Assembly (NCBI RefSeq): GCF_001509475.1
Contig: NZ_LLZG01000392.1
Location: 1 to 45,089 of the forward strand
DNA from: Streptomyces regalis
GTDB taxonomy: Bacteria; Actinomycetota; Actinomycetes; Streptomycetales; Streptomycetaceae
Reading direction: 5' to 3'
Length of the DNA: 45,089 nucleotides
Part shown: positions 8,842-16,743 of the stretch, one piece after another
Position numbering within the stretch: the first letter of the stretch is position 1
Layout of the letters: every line of letters starts with the position of its first letter
Position numbers and translations under genes: made by a program
The notes under the pieces: model-generated
What the model saw: only the letters and a program-made list of their open reading frames with translations
The model's database searches: none
Told to the model about the DNA's origin: nothing

Positions 8842-9845
8842 CAGCTCTCGGCCTCCCACTGCAGACGCCCCACGGCGTCCAGGATCCGGTCCACGCCGGG
8901 CAGGTGGTGACGCTCCAGCATCGGCGGCGGGTAGGGGATGTCGAACCCGGCCACACGCAGCACCGGCGCCTCCAGGTGATGGAAGCAGCGCTCCGTGATC
9001 CGGGCCGCGATCTCCCCTCCCGGGCCGCCGAACCCGCCCGACTCGTGCACGACGACCGCTCGCCCGGTCCGCCGTACCGAGGCGGAGACCGTCTCGTCGT
9101 CGAACGGCACCAGCGAGCGCAGGTCGACGACTTCCAGGTCCCACCCCTCCTCCCGCGCCGCCTCGGCGGCTTCGAGGCAGACGGGCACGGACGGTCCGTA
9201 CGTAATGAGCGTGGCGCTCCGGCCCGAGCGCCGCACCACCGCGCGGCCAATCGGTTCAACGTCCGTCGGATGCTCCGGGTTCCAGGAGTCCTTCGACCAG
9301 TACAGGCGCTTGGGCTCCAGGAAGACGACCGGGTCGTCGGAGGCGATGGAGGCGCGCAGCAGGCCGTAGGCGTCGGCGACGGTCGCGGGCGTGACGACAT
9401 GGAGCCCCGGAGTCGCCATGTAGTACGCCTCGGAGGAGTCGCTGTGGTGCTCGACGCCGCCGATGCCGCCGCCGTAGGGGACGCGGACGGTGATCGGGAG
9501 CGGCATCTTGCCGCGCGTGCGGTTGCGCATGCGGGCGACGTGCGAGATGAGCTGCTCGAAGGCCGGGTAGGCGAAGGCGTCGAACTGCATCTCCACGACC
9601 GGGCGCAGCCCGTACATGGCCATGCCCACCGCCGTGCCCAGGATCCCCGCCTCGGCCAGCGGCGTGTCCGTGCAGCGGTCCTCGCCGAACTCCTTGGCGA
9701 GGCCGTCGGTGACCCGGAAGACACCGCCGAGGGTGCCGACGTCCTCGCCCATGACATGCACGGTGGGGTCGTCGGCCATGGCGTCGCGCATCGCGCGCGT
9801 GAGGGCCTGCGCCATGGTGGCCGGCTTGACGGCGACGGTGGTCAT
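8841..9845 (-). CDS. bkdB: Branched-chain 2-oxoacid dehydrogenase E1 beta subunit
   Basis: A 334-residue transketolase-like beta subunit. It begins MTTVAVKPATMAQALTRAMR and has the hallmark stretches VMGEDVG, GVFRVTDGL, the TPP-side segment TDTPLAEAGILGTAVGMA, EMQFDAFAYPAFEQ, and a C-terminal transketolase domain (TLITYGPSV, VDLRSLVPFD, VVVHESGGFGG). Length and order fit the family. With the alpha subunit it forms the thiamine-diphosphate E1 that decarboxylates 2-oxo acids from Val, Leu and Ile. The ATG overlaps the alpha stop (ATGA), so the subunits are translationally coupled. Confidence 0.94.
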   Translation of the reverse strand: MTTVAVKPATMAQALTRAMRDAMADDPTVHVMGEDVGTLGGVFRVTDGLAKEFGEDRCTDTPLAEAGILGTAVGMAMYGLRPVVEMQFDAFAYPAFEQLISHVARMRNRTRGKMPLPITVRVPYGGGIGGVEHHSDSSEAYYMATPGLHVVTPATVADAYGLLRASIASDDPVVFLEPKRLYWSKDSWNPEHPTDVEPIGRAVVRRSGRSATLITYGPSVPVCLEAAEAAREEGWDLEVVDLRSLVPFDDETVSASVRRTGRAVVVHESGGFGGPGGEIAARITERCFHHLEAPVLRVAGFDIPYPPPMLERHHLPGVDRILDAVGRLQWEAES

Positions 9846-10978
9846 CGGTGCGACCCTTCCGACTCGGCGTCGAGCTCGGCGCGCAACTGGGCCCGCTGTT
9901 CGCGCAGTTGCGGGGTGGGCTCGGCATACACGTGGGCGAACAGGTCCATGGGGTCGAGCACCGGGTCCTGGTTCATGCGCTCGCGCAGATCGGCGGCCAT
10001 CGCCTCGGCGGCGTCCCGCGCGGCCTGCTTGCCGGCCTCGTCGAGCAGGCCGCGCTCGGTCAGTTCGTGCTCCAGGAGGGCGATCGGGTCGTGTCCGCGC
10101 CAGGTCTCCACCTCGGAGTCGCCGCGGTAGCGGGTCGCGTCGTCGGCGTTGGTGTGGGCGTCGATGCGGTAGGTGATCGCCTCGATCAGTGTCGGTCCGC
10201 CACCGGCGCGCGCGTGCCGTACGGCGTCGCTGAGCACCTCGTGCACGGCGGCCGCGTCGTTGCCGTCGACCAGGCGGCCGGGCATGCCGTAGCCGACGGC
10301 CTTGTGGGCCAGCGACGGGGCGGCGGTCTGCTTGGCGAGCGGGACGGAGATCGCGAAGCCGTTGTTCTGGACCAGGAAGACGACCGGCGCCTGCCATACG
10401 GCGGCGAAGTTCAGCGCCTCGTGGAAGTCGCCCTCGCTGGTGCCGCCGTCGCCGACCATGGCGAGCGCGACCACGTCGTCGCCCTTGAGGCGGGCGGCGT
10501 GCGCGAGGCCGACGGCGTGCGGGAGCTGGGTGGCGAGCGGCGTGCACAGGGGGGCCACGCGGTGCTCGTGCGGGTCATAGCCGGTGTGCCAGTCGCCGCG
10601 CAGCAGGGTCAGCGCCTGGACGGGGTCCAGGCCGCGGGCCACGGCGGCGAGGGTGTCGCGGTAGCTGGGGAACAGCCAGTCGCGGTCCTCCAACGCCAGC
10701 GCGGCGGCGACCTCGCAGGCCTCCTGGCCGGTGGTGGAGGGGTACACGGCGAGGCGACCCTGCTTCGTGAGCGCGGTCGCCTGCGCGTTGTACCGACGGC
10801 CCCGCACCAGCTCGGCGTAGAGCCGGCGCAGCAGGCCCGGGTCGGCCTTCGCGGCGGCCTCGGTGCCGAGGACGCGATACGGCTCCGCGTCGGGCAGCAG
10901 CGGCGCGGGGTCCATGCGGGGCTGCCAGGCGGGCGGCGGCGATGGCCGATACGCGCCTCGCTGCTCCATGACCGTCAT
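9842..10978 (-). CDS. bkdA: Branched-chain 2-oxoacid dehydrogenase E1 alpha subunit
   Basis: A 378-residue E1 alpha. The thiamine diphosphate motif runs from GDG (about 176-178) to NN (about 205-206), in VGDGGTSEGDFHEALNFAA followed by FLVQNNGFAIS. Other family blocks are LAVYPSTTGQEA, PSYRD and RIDAHTNADDATRYR, where the regulatory-loop Ser/Thr of eukaryotic enzymes is replaced by Thr. The start is the ATG at 10978 with GGAGGTGCC just upstream. It is the first gene of the bkd operon. The 176-nt gap to the divergent Lrp-type regulator carries a TetR-type operator and a 10-bp-arm dyad, suggesting dual control. Confidence 0.94.
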   Translation of the reverse strand: MTVMEQRGAYRPSPPPAWQPRMDPAPLLPDAEPYRVLGTEAAAKADPGLLRRLYAELVRGRRYNAQATALTKQGRLAVYPSTTGQEACEVAAALALEDRDWLFPSYRDTLAAVARGLDPVQALTLLRGDWHTGYDPHEHRVAPLCTPLATQLPHAVGLAHAARLKGDDVVALAMVGDGGTSEGDFHEALNFAAVWQAPVVFLVQNNGFAISVPLAKQTAAPSLAHKAVGYGMPGRLVDGNDAAAVHEVLSDAVRHARAGGGPTLIEAITYRIDAHTNADDATRYRGDSEVETWRGHDPIALLEHELTERGLLDEAGKQAARDAAEAMAADLRERMNQDPVLDPMDLFAHVYAEPTPQLREQRAQLRAELDAESEGSHR

Positions 10979-11039
10979 GACGGCACCTCCTCGTGGGAGC
11001 GGCTACGGGGAGGCGCAGCTCTTGTGATGCGCCTCACCT

Positions 11040-11053
11040 ACCGATTGTTCGGT
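11040..11053. promoter_or_regulatory. Candidate TetR operator upstream of bkd operon
   Basis: ACCGATTGTTCGGT differs by one base from the core ACCGATCGTTCGGT of the palindrome at 14130-14149. It lies 62 bp upstream of the E1 alpha start, in the bkd/lrp divergent promoter region. Half-sites ACCGA and TCGGT are separated by four bases in both copies. Assignment to the TetR gene at 11974-12564 is inference. Confidence 0.5.
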
Positions 11054-11083
11054 CGTCGGCACATTTTGGCTACAGGCCCCCTC

Positions 11084-11113
11084 AGGCTGTGGACAAACGG
11101 TTCTCCACAGCCT
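11084..11113. promoter_or_regulatory. Inverted repeat with DnaA-box-like arms upstream of the Lrp-type gene
   Basis: Arms AGGCTGTGGA and TCCACAGCCT (10 bp, perfect) are separated by 10 bp. The left arm extends into TGTGGACAA (11088-11096), the reverse complement of the Streptomyces DnaA box TTGTCCACA. The right arm includes TTCTCCACA. It sits 42 bp before the ATG at 11155, so it could serve the Lrp-type regulator itself, DnaA, or be a chance pair. Confidence 0.45.
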
Positions 11114-11154
11114 CCAATGAACGCAGTACGTCCACGGCAGGAAGGTGGGGGGAC

Positions 11155-11655
11155 ATGTCGCCTGAACAAATGGCCGAGAGCCCGGACAGCGGCACCCCCC
11201 TGCCGCCCCCGCGTCCGCTCGACGCCATCGATCAGGACATCCTCCAGATGCTCCAGGCGGACGGCCGCGCGTCGATACGGTCGGTCGCCGAGCGGGTCCA
11301 TGTCTCGCGCGCCAACGCCTACGCACGCATCAACCGCCTCATCGAGGACGGCGTCATCCGCGGTTTCGGCGCCCGCGTCAACCACGAACGCGCAGGCCAG
11401 GGCACCTCGGCGTACATCACCCTGAAGATCGTCCAGAACTCCTGGCGCACGGTGCGCGAGCAGCTCAGACAGCTGCCGGGCGCCTCTCACATCGCCCTCG
11501 TCGGGGGCGATTTCGATGTGCTGCTCCTGGTCCACACCTCCGACAACAGGGCGCTGCGCGAGCTGGTCCTCACCCGGCTCCAGGCGATCCCCGAGGTCCT
11601 CAGCTCGCGCACGCTGCTGGTGTTCGAGGAGGAGGACCTGGAGCCGCAGGGCTGA
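11155..11655 (+). CDS. bkdR: Lrp/AsnC-family transcriptional regulator
   Basis: A 166-residue Lrp/AsnC regulator. The N-terminal winged helix (about residues 20-80) starts DAIDQDILQMLQADGRASIRSVAERVHVSRANAYARINRLIEDGVIRGF, the family pattern for the HTH. The C-terminal RAM-type domain follows (YITLKIVQNSWRTVREQLRQLPG, ALVGGDFDVLLLVHTSDN), where an amino acid effector usually binds. The start is the ATG at 11155 behind the purine-rich GGAAGGTGGGGGG; the frame is open further upstream but crosses the shared promoter region. It is divergent from the bkd operon, and an Lrp-type gene called bkdR is reported at this place in S. coelicolor (recalled). Likely links branched-chain amino acid supply to bkd expression. 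Confidence 0.88.
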   Translation: MSPEQMAESPDSGTPLPPPRPLDAIDQDILQMLQADGRASIRSVAERVHVSRANAYARINRLIEDGVIRGFGARVNHERAGQGTSAYITLKIVQNSWRTVREQLRQLPGASHIALVGGDFDVLLLVHTSDNRALRELVLTRLQAIPEVLSSRTLLVFEEEDLEPQG

Positions 11656-11671
11656 GCGTGCGCCCCGGTCG

Positions 11672-11875
11672 TCAGCCCGAGGCCATCGCCATGGCCGACA
11701 CCACCACGAGCAGGACGAACGCCCAGCAGACCGCACCCCCGAGGACACGGAAGGTGTTCCCGCCCCACAAGGAGTACTCCCACACGAGGAGCGGCAACCC
11801 CAGCAGCGTGGCCACGGCGGGCGCCCGCCACCACGTCGGGTCGTCGGCAGTGGACCGGACGTCGTTCTGGATCAT
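11672..11875 (-). CDS. Small two-helix membrane protein
   Basis: A 67-residue protein with two predicted membrane helices: about residues 18-36 (PAVATLLGLPLLVWEYSLW) and 42-64 (VLGGAVCWAFVLLVVVSAMAM). The frame has Streptomyces-like third positions and ends 16 nt after the convergent Lrp-type gene. The ribosome-binding site before the ATG at 11875 is weak (GGTGGGC at a long distance). I do not recognise a family. It lies between the Lrp and TetR genes with no obvious operon partner. Confidence 0.55.
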   Translation of the reverse strand: MIQNDVRSTADDPTWWRAPAVATLLGLPLLVWEYSLWGGNTFRVLGGAVCWAFVLLVVVSAMAMASG

Positions 11876-11973
11876 GCGTCACAGCCCACCAGCCGAGGGC
11901 GCACCGAGGCGTCGGGCGACGTACTCATCCGGCCACGCGCGCGTACTCAGGCCGGCGTCGCGGCAGGCGGCGT

Positions 11974-12564
11974 TCAGTCCGCCTGCCGCAGCCCTCCGAA
12001 GACCAGCCGCACCACCGCGTCCGCGACTTCGCGCTCGTTCATGCCGCGGCCGTCCGGGCGGTACCACTCCACGATCGAGTTGATCATTCCGAAGACGAGC
12101 CGCGTCGCCAGCCGTACCTCCACGTCGGCCCGCACCTCCCCGTCGGCGGCGGCCGCCTTCAGCAGATCGGCGACCCGGTGGTCGAAGTCGCGGCGCCGCA
12201 TCAGGGCCCACCGCTCGGTCTCCGTGTTGCCGCGCACGCGCAGCAGCAGCGTCACATAGGGCAGCTCGGTTATGAGCACCTCGACCATGCGCCGTACGAC
12301 GTACTCCAGGCGGTCGGCGGCGTGCCCCACGCGCGCGTGCTCCTCGTCGAGGATCCCGAAGAGCCCGTCGAGCGCCCGGCTGACGGCGCGGCGCAGCAGC
12401 TCCTCCTTGCCCGTGACGTGGTGGTAGATCGACGACTTGGAGATGCCGGCCGCCTTGGAGAGGTGCTCCATGGAGGTGCCGTCGTAGCCGCGCTCGTTGA
12501 AGATCCGCACGGCGACGGAGAGCAGCGTCTCCGGCGTGTACGTGTCGCGCTTGGCGGTGGTCAT
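11974..12564 (-). CDS. TetR-family transcriptional regulator
   Basis: A 196-residue TetR regulator. The N-terminal HTH (about residues 8-55) reads TPETLLSVAVRIFNERGYDGTSMEHLSKAAGISKSSIYHHVTGKEELL, which matches the TetR_N pattern closely. The C-terminal ligand domain is helical and of the size seen in acyl-CoA-responsive regulators such as FadR/PaaR types. The ATG overlaps the stop of the 3-hydroxyacyl-CoA dehydrogenase gene (ATGA), so it is made from the same mRNA and probably represses that operon and the divergent paaN-like gene through the 20-bp palindrome at 14130-14149. A phenylacetyl-CoA or fatty acyl-CoA ligand is plausible but not shown. Confidence 0.9.
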   Translation of the reverse strand: MTTAKRDTYTPETLLSVAVRIFNERGYDGTSMEHLSKAAGISKSSIYHHVTGKEELLRRAVSRALDGLFGILDEEHARVGHAADRLEYVVRRMVEVLITELPYVTLLLRVRGNTETERWALMRRRDFDHRVADLLKAAAADGEVRADVEVRLATRLVFGMINSIVEWYRPDGRGMNEREVADAVVRLVFGGLRQAD

Positions 12565-14078
12565 GAGGTGTTGCCCTCCCGCTTGTCGGAGGCGTACGCG
12601 TGGCGGTACAGCGCGAGGGACGGCGCATAGCGCCCCGACGGGTCGCGCAGGTGCAGGTCGTCGAGGAGGGCGTACGCCCAGTTGCGGCCGAGCCTGCGGC
12701 TCCACTCGAAGGGCCCGAGCGGGTAGTTGACGCCGAGGCGCATCGCGGTGTCGATGTCCTCCTCGGTGGCCACGCCCTTGGCGACGGCGTCGTGCGCCAG
12801 GTCGACGATGCGGGCGACCGTGCGGGCGACGATCATGCCGGGGACGTCGCCGATGACGCTGACGTCCTTGCCGAGCGCCTGGAAGAGGCCGGTGGCCTCG
12901 GCAAGGGTCTGCGGCGAGGTGTCCTGGGAGGCGGACAGGGCGATCCGGGTGGCCCGGCGGTAGTCGAGGGCGAGGTCGAAGTAGACGACGTCCCGGAACT
13001 CCACCGAGGTCTGGCCGTCGGCGAGCGCCAGCTGGCCGCCGCTGGGCAGCACCAGACGGGTGCCGTGGTCCTCGTCCTCCTCGCGCACCGGGATGCCCGC
13101 CTCACGGATCAGGGCGAGGAGCTCGGAGGCCGGGCCCAGGTCGCCCTCCGCGACGACGTAGGCGGGCGGCTGCTGCCGTTCGGCGGTGTGCGGCTCAGCA
13201 CGCTCGGCGTCCTCTGCGTAGTCGTACCAGCCGTGCCCGCTCTTGCGGCCGAGCCGGCCGGACTCGACCAGGCGCCGCTGGGCGAGCGAGGGCGTGAAGC
13301 GCACGTCCTGGAAGAAGGACTGCCACACGGAGTGCGTGACGGACTCGTTGACGTCCTGCCCGATGAGGTCGGTGAGCTCGAACGCCCCCATCTTGAAGCC
13401 GCCGCACTCGCGCAGGACGGCGTCGATGGTGGCCGGGTCGGCTCCTTGCGCCTCGTAGACCGCGAAGGCCTCGGCGTAGAAGGGCCGGGCGATGCGGTTG
13501 ACGATGAAGCCAGGAGTGTCGGCGCAGGCGACCGGCGTCTTGCCCCAGGCGCGTGCCGTCTCGTACGCGCGCGTGGCGTACGTGACGTCGGTGGCGAACC
13601 CGGAGACGACCTCGACGAGCGGCAGCAGCGGCGCGGGGTTGAAGAAGTGCAGGCCGACGAAGCGGACCGGGTTGGCGAGGGCGCCGCCGATCGCGGTGAC
13701 GGACAGGGACGAGGTGTTGGTGGCGAGCAGGCAGTCCTCGCCGACGACGCCCTCCAGCTCCCGGAACAGCTCCTGTTTGACGTCGAGGCGCTCCAGGACG
13801 GCCTCGACGACCAGGGCGCAGTCCGCGAGGTCGCCAAGCGACTCGGCGGGCAGCAGCCGGGCGCGGGCCGCGTCGCGGTCGGCGCCGGTGAGGCGGTCCT
13901 TCTCGACGAGCCGGTCGAGGCGGGCGCCGATCGCGTCGGCCGCGGCCTGGGCGCGCCCGGGAGCGGCGTCGTACAGCCGTACGGGATGGCCCGCCACCAA
14001 CGCGACCTGGGCGATGCCCTGGCCCATGGTGCCGGTGCCGACAACGGCCACGGGGCTGCTGAGGTCGAGTGCTGTCAT
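12561..14078 (-). CDS. 3-hydroxyacyl-CoA dehydrogenase (PaaH-like)
   Basis: A 505-residue NAD-dependent 3-hydroxyacyl-CoA dehydrogenase. The Rossmann motif VVGTGTMGQGIAQ is at residues 12-24 and ATNTSSLS lies near 115. The catalytic His of VGLHFFNP follows, and two C-terminal helical domains account for the length (PGFIVNRIARPFYAEAF and PGMIVARTVARIVDLAHDA are the two domain starts). The double C-terminal domain is the form seen in PaaH of phenylacetate catabolism. It oxidises the 3-hydroxy group of a CoA thioester such as 3-hydroxyadipyl-CoA. It is first in an operon with the TetR gene and divergent from the PaaN-like gene, supporting a role in aromatic or fatty acid degradation. Confidence 0.92.
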   Translation of the reverse strand: MTALDLSSPVAVVGTGTMGQGIAQVALVAGHPVRLYDAAPGRAQAAADAIGARLDRLVEKDRLTGADRDAARARLLPAESLGDLADCALVVEAVLERLDVKQELFRELEGVVGEDCLLATNTSSLSVTAIGGALANPVRFVGLHFFNPAPLLPLVEVVSGFATDVTYATRAYETARAWGKTPVACADTPGFIVNRIARPFYAEAFAVYEAQGADPATIDAVLRECGGFKMGAFELTDLIGQDVNESVTHSVWQSFFQDVRFTPSLAQRRLVESGRLGRKSGHGWYDYAEDAERAEPHTAERQQPPAYVVAEGDLGPASELLALIREAGIPVREEDEDHGTRLVLPSGGQLALADGQTSVEFRDVVYFDLALDYRRATRIALSASQDTSPQTLAEATGLFQALGKDVSVIGDVPGMIVARTVARIVDLAHDAVAKGVATEEDIDTAMRLGVNYPLGPFEWSRRLGRNWAYALLDDLHLRDPSGRYAPSLALYRHAYASDKREGNTS

Positions 14079-14129
14079 GTGCGCGATCCTCCCGCACGGG
14101 GTTTTCCACAGATGCGGCGGACCCCCTTG

Positions 14130-14149
14130 AACCGACCGATCGTTCGGTT
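14130..14149. promoter_or_regulatory. TetR-type operator palindrome between hydroxyacyl-CoA dehydrogenase and paaN-like genes
   Basis: AACCGACCGATCGTTCGGTT matches its own reverse complement at 18 of 20 positions. It lies 51 bp from one start and 89 bp from the other in the divergent promoter region. A TetR regulator is encoded in the adjacent operon. Both the outer half-sites (AACCGA/TCGGTT) and an inner core (ACCGATCGTTCGGT) are visible. Confidence 0.75.
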
Positions 14150-14238
14150 ACTCTAACTCTGACTGCCTGTTCCTGCCCATGTTTCTGCCCAGGTCATGAG
14201 CTCAACGGAGAGCTCTGGAAACGAGGAGTTGGTCCCGC

Positions 14239-15930
14239 ATGGCCGCCGAACTGACCGCCCACGAGCTGATCGCCAAGCACCGGCCCACCCTCGACCAGGC
14301 GCTGGAGGCGATCCGCACGCGCGCGTACTGGTCCCCGCACCCGGAGCACCCCAAGGCCTACGGCGAGAACGGCAGCCTGGACGCGGCGGCGGGCAAGGCC
14401 GCCTTCGACGCCCTCCTCGGCAACCGCCTCGATCTCGGCCAGGCCGGCACGGACGACTGGGTGGGCGGCGAGGTCTCCCCGTACGGCATCGAGCTGGGCG
14501 TCGAGTACCCGCACGCGAACATCGACGAGCTGCTGCCGGCCATGCGGTCCGGCATGCGCGCGTGGCGGGACGCGGGCGCGGAGATGCGCGCGGTGGTCTG
14601 TGTGGAGATCCTCAAGCGGATCAGCGACCGCACGCACGAGTTCGCGCACGCGGTCATGCACACCTCCGGCCAGGCCTTCATGATGGCCTTCCAGGCGGGC
14701 GGCCCGCACGCGCAGGACCGTGGCCTGGAGGCGGTGGCGTACGCGTACGTCGAGCAGGTCCGCACGCCCGACGCGGCGGAGTGGACCAAGCCGCAGGGCA
14801 AGCGCGACCCGCTGGCGCTGAACAAGCAGTTCACGCCGGTTCCGCGCGGGATCGCGATGGTCATCGGCTGCAACACCTTCCCGACCTGGAACGGCTACCC
14901 GGGCCTGTTCGCCTCCCTCGCCACCGGCAACGCGGTCCTCGTCAAGCCCCACCCACGCGCGGTACTGCCGCTCGCACTCACCGTGCAGGTCGCCCGGCAG
15001 GTGCTCGCCGAGGCCGGCTTCGACCCGAACCTGGTCGCGCTGGCCGCCGAGCGCCCCGGCGAGGGCATCGCGAAGACGCTGGCCACCCGCCCGGAGATCC
15101 GGGTCATCGACTACACGGGATCGACCGTGTTCGGTGACTGGCTGGAGGCCAACGCCCGCCAGGCGCAGGTCTACACGGAGAAGGCCGGCGTCAACACGGT
15201 GATCGTCGACTCGACGGACAACTACAAGGGGATGCTGTCCAACCTGGCCTTCTCCCTCTCCCTGTACAGCGGCCAGATGTGCACCACCCCGCAGAACCTG
15301 CTCATCCCCCGCGACGGCATCCGCACCGAGGAGGGCCCCCGGACCTTCGACGAGGTCGTCGCCGACCTCGCCCGCTCCGTCGACGGCCTCCTCGGCGACG
15401 ACGCCCGCGCGAACGCCCTGCTCGGCGCGATCGTCAATCCGGACGTCAAGGCCCGCCTGGAGGCCGCGGCAGGGCTGGGCGAAGTCGCCCTCGCCTCCCG
15501 GGAGATCGCCAACCCGGAGTTCCCGGACGCGGTCGTGCGCACGCCGGTGATCGTCAAGCTGGACGGGGCCAAACCGGACGACGAGGCCGCCTACATGAGC
15601 GAGTGCTTCGGGCCGGTCTCGTTCGCGGTCGCGGTCGATTCGGCTGCGGACGCGGTGGAGTTGCTGCGGCGGACGGTCCGTGAGAAGGGCGCGATGACGG
15701 TCGGCGCGTACACCACCGACGAGGAGGTCGAGCAGGCCGTACAGGAGGCTTGCCTCGAGGAGGCGGCCCAGCTGTCGCTGAACCTGACGGGTGGGGTGTA
15801 CGTCAATCAGACGGCCGCGTTCTCCGACTTCCATGGGTCGGGCGGCAACCCTGCGGCCAACTCGGCGCTCACCGACGGGGCGTTCGTCGCGAACCGGTTC
15901 CGAGTTGTTGAGGTGCGTCGGGAGGCCTGA
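14239..15930 (+). CDS. paaN: PaaN-like aldehyde dehydrogenase (phenylacetate degradation)
   Basis: A 563-residue aldehyde dehydrogenase superfamily protein of the PaaN type, standalone and without the hydratase domain of PaaZ. The Rossmann glycine segment is GSTVFG (residues 294-299), TEKAGVNT holds the general-base Glu (about 313) and the catalytic Cys is residue 348 in SLYSGQMCTTPQN. An N-terminal region of about 110 residues precedes the ALDH fold. The start is the ATG at 14239 with GAGGAG upstream. It is divergent from the hydroxyacyl-CoA dehydrogenase/TetR operon with a palindromic operator between. Likely oxidises a ring-cleaved semialdehyde CoA intermediate to the acid, but no other paa genes (paaABCDE, paaK) are here. 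Confidence 0.88.
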   Translation: MAAELTAHELIAKHRPTLDQALEAIRTRAYWSPHPEHPKAYGENGSLDAAAGKAAFDALLGNRLDLGQAGTDDWVGGEVSPYGIELGVEYPHANIDELLPAMRSGMRAWRDAGAEMRAVVCVEILKRISDRTHEFAHAVMHTSGQAFMMAFQAGGPHAQDRGLEAVAYAYVEQVRTPDAAEWTKPQGKRDPLALNKQFTPVPRGIAMVIGCNTFPTWNGYPGLFASLATGNAVLVKPHPRAVLPLALTVQVARQVLAEAGFDPNLVALAAERPGEGIAKTLATRPEIRVIDYTGSTVFGDWLEANARQAQVYTEKAGVNTVIVDSTDNYKGMLSNLAFSLSLYSGQMCTTPQNLLIPRDGIRTEEGPRTFDEVVADLARSVDGLLGDDARANALLGAIVNPDVKARLEAAAGLGEVALASREIANPEFPDAVVRTPVIVKLDGAKPDDEAAYMSECFGPVSFAVAVDSAADAVELLRRTVREKGAMTVGAYTTDEEVEQAVQEACLEEAAQLSLNLTGGVYVNQTAAFSDFHGSGGNPAANSALTDGAFVANRFRVVEVRREA

Positions 15931-15958
15931 GAGCTCGGGGGTACGGGTCATTGCGCGG

Positions 15959-16010
15959 CTGCGGGCCGATTGTGGCTGGTCGCGCAGTTCCCCGCGCCCC
16001 TAAAGGGCGT
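15959..16010. repeat. Streptomyces dispersed intergenic repeat, terminator-like
   Basis: This segment matches a short sequence I know to be scattered between Streptomyces genes (recognisable part: GGTCGCGCAGTTCCCCGCGC followed by CCCTAAAGGG). It lies between convergent genes and contains the hairpin CGCCC-CTAAA-GGGCG at 15995-16009. It runs into the 3' end of the RNA methyltransferase gene and supplies that gene's TAG stop. Likely a bidirectional terminator or mobile small repeat. Confidence 0.7.
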
Positions 16011-16743
16011 TGTCCGACCCCGCGCTCCAGTGGTACAGCGTCATCGCCACGCTGGTCGCCAGGTTGTAGCTGGAAACCTGCGGGCGCATCGGCAGCGACA
16101 GCAAATGGTCGGCACACGCGCGTAGTTCGGGCGACAATCCACTCCGCTCGGACCCGAAGGCGAGGACCGCGTCGTCCGGGAGCTTGATGCCCCGGATGTC
16201 GTCGCCCTCCGGGTCCAGGGCGAAGACCGGCCCGGGTGGCAGCTCGTCCACGCCCAGTCGTTCCACGGCCGTCGCGAAGTGCAGGCCCGCTCCGCCGCGT
16301 ACGACCGTGGGGTGCCAGGGGTCCAAGGTGCCGGTGGTCACCACGCCGGTCGCTCCAAAGCCCGCGGCCAGGCGGATCACGGCCCCGGCATTGCCCAGGT
16401 TGCGCGGGTTGTCCAGGACCACGATCGGGGCGGTGCGCGGGGTGTGCGCCAGCTGCTCGAGGTTGGCCGTGCGGGACGGACGTACCGCCAAGGCGGCCAC
16501 CGCCGTGGGGTGCGGGCGGGGCACGAGCGAGGTGTACGTCGACTCCGGGACCTGCGTCAGAAGCGCGTCCAGGGCGTCCCGTACGTCTGGGGCCAGCTCC
16601 TCGGCGAGAGCGAGGGCGGCTTCCCGGTCGACGGCGACCGCCACGGGGACCTCGGCTCCGAAGCGCACGGCGTGCTTGAGGGCGTGGAAGCCGTCAAGCA
16701 GGACGGAGGTGCCGGCGAGCCGGTTCCAGGAGGTCACGGTCAT
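16000..16743 (-). CDS. SpoU/TrmH-family RNA 2'-O-methyltransferase
   Basis: A 247-residue SPOUT methyltransferase with the three family motifs: motif 1 VLDNPRNLGNAGAVIRLA, motif 2 LAFGSERSGLS and motif 3 LPMRPQVSSYNLATSVAMTLYHW. These build the SAM-binding trefoil knot. The N-terminal third (about 90 residues) is a substrate-recognition part and ends in a segment rich in Pro/His/Thr. It is expected to methylate a ribose 2'-O in tRNA or rRNA; the exact target cannot be read. The ATG overlaps the stop of the upstream HTTM gene (ATGA). Its last codons and stop lie inside a dispersed intergenic repeat, so the C-terminus may vary between strains. Confidence 0.9.
   Translation of the reverse strand: MTVTSWNRLAGTSVLLDGFHALKHAVRFGAEVPVAVAVDREAALALAEELAPDVRDALDALLTQVPESTYTSLVPRPHPTAVAALAVRPSRTANLEQLAHTPRTAPIVVLDNPRNLGNAGAVIRLAAGFGATGVVTTGTLDPWHPTVVRGGAGLHFATAVERLGVDELPPGPVFALDPEGDDIRGIKLPDDAVLAFGSERSGLSPELRACADHLLSLPMRPQVSSYNLATSVAMTLYHWSAGSDNAL

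Noticed and set aside
5074..8910. A plus-strand frame of 1278 codons antisense to moeA, the mobA-like gene and bkd E2
   Set aside because: Long antisense frames are expected in high-GC coding DNA. Its product is Gly/Arg/Val-rich with no family motifs, while the minus strand shows clear domains and catalytic residues.
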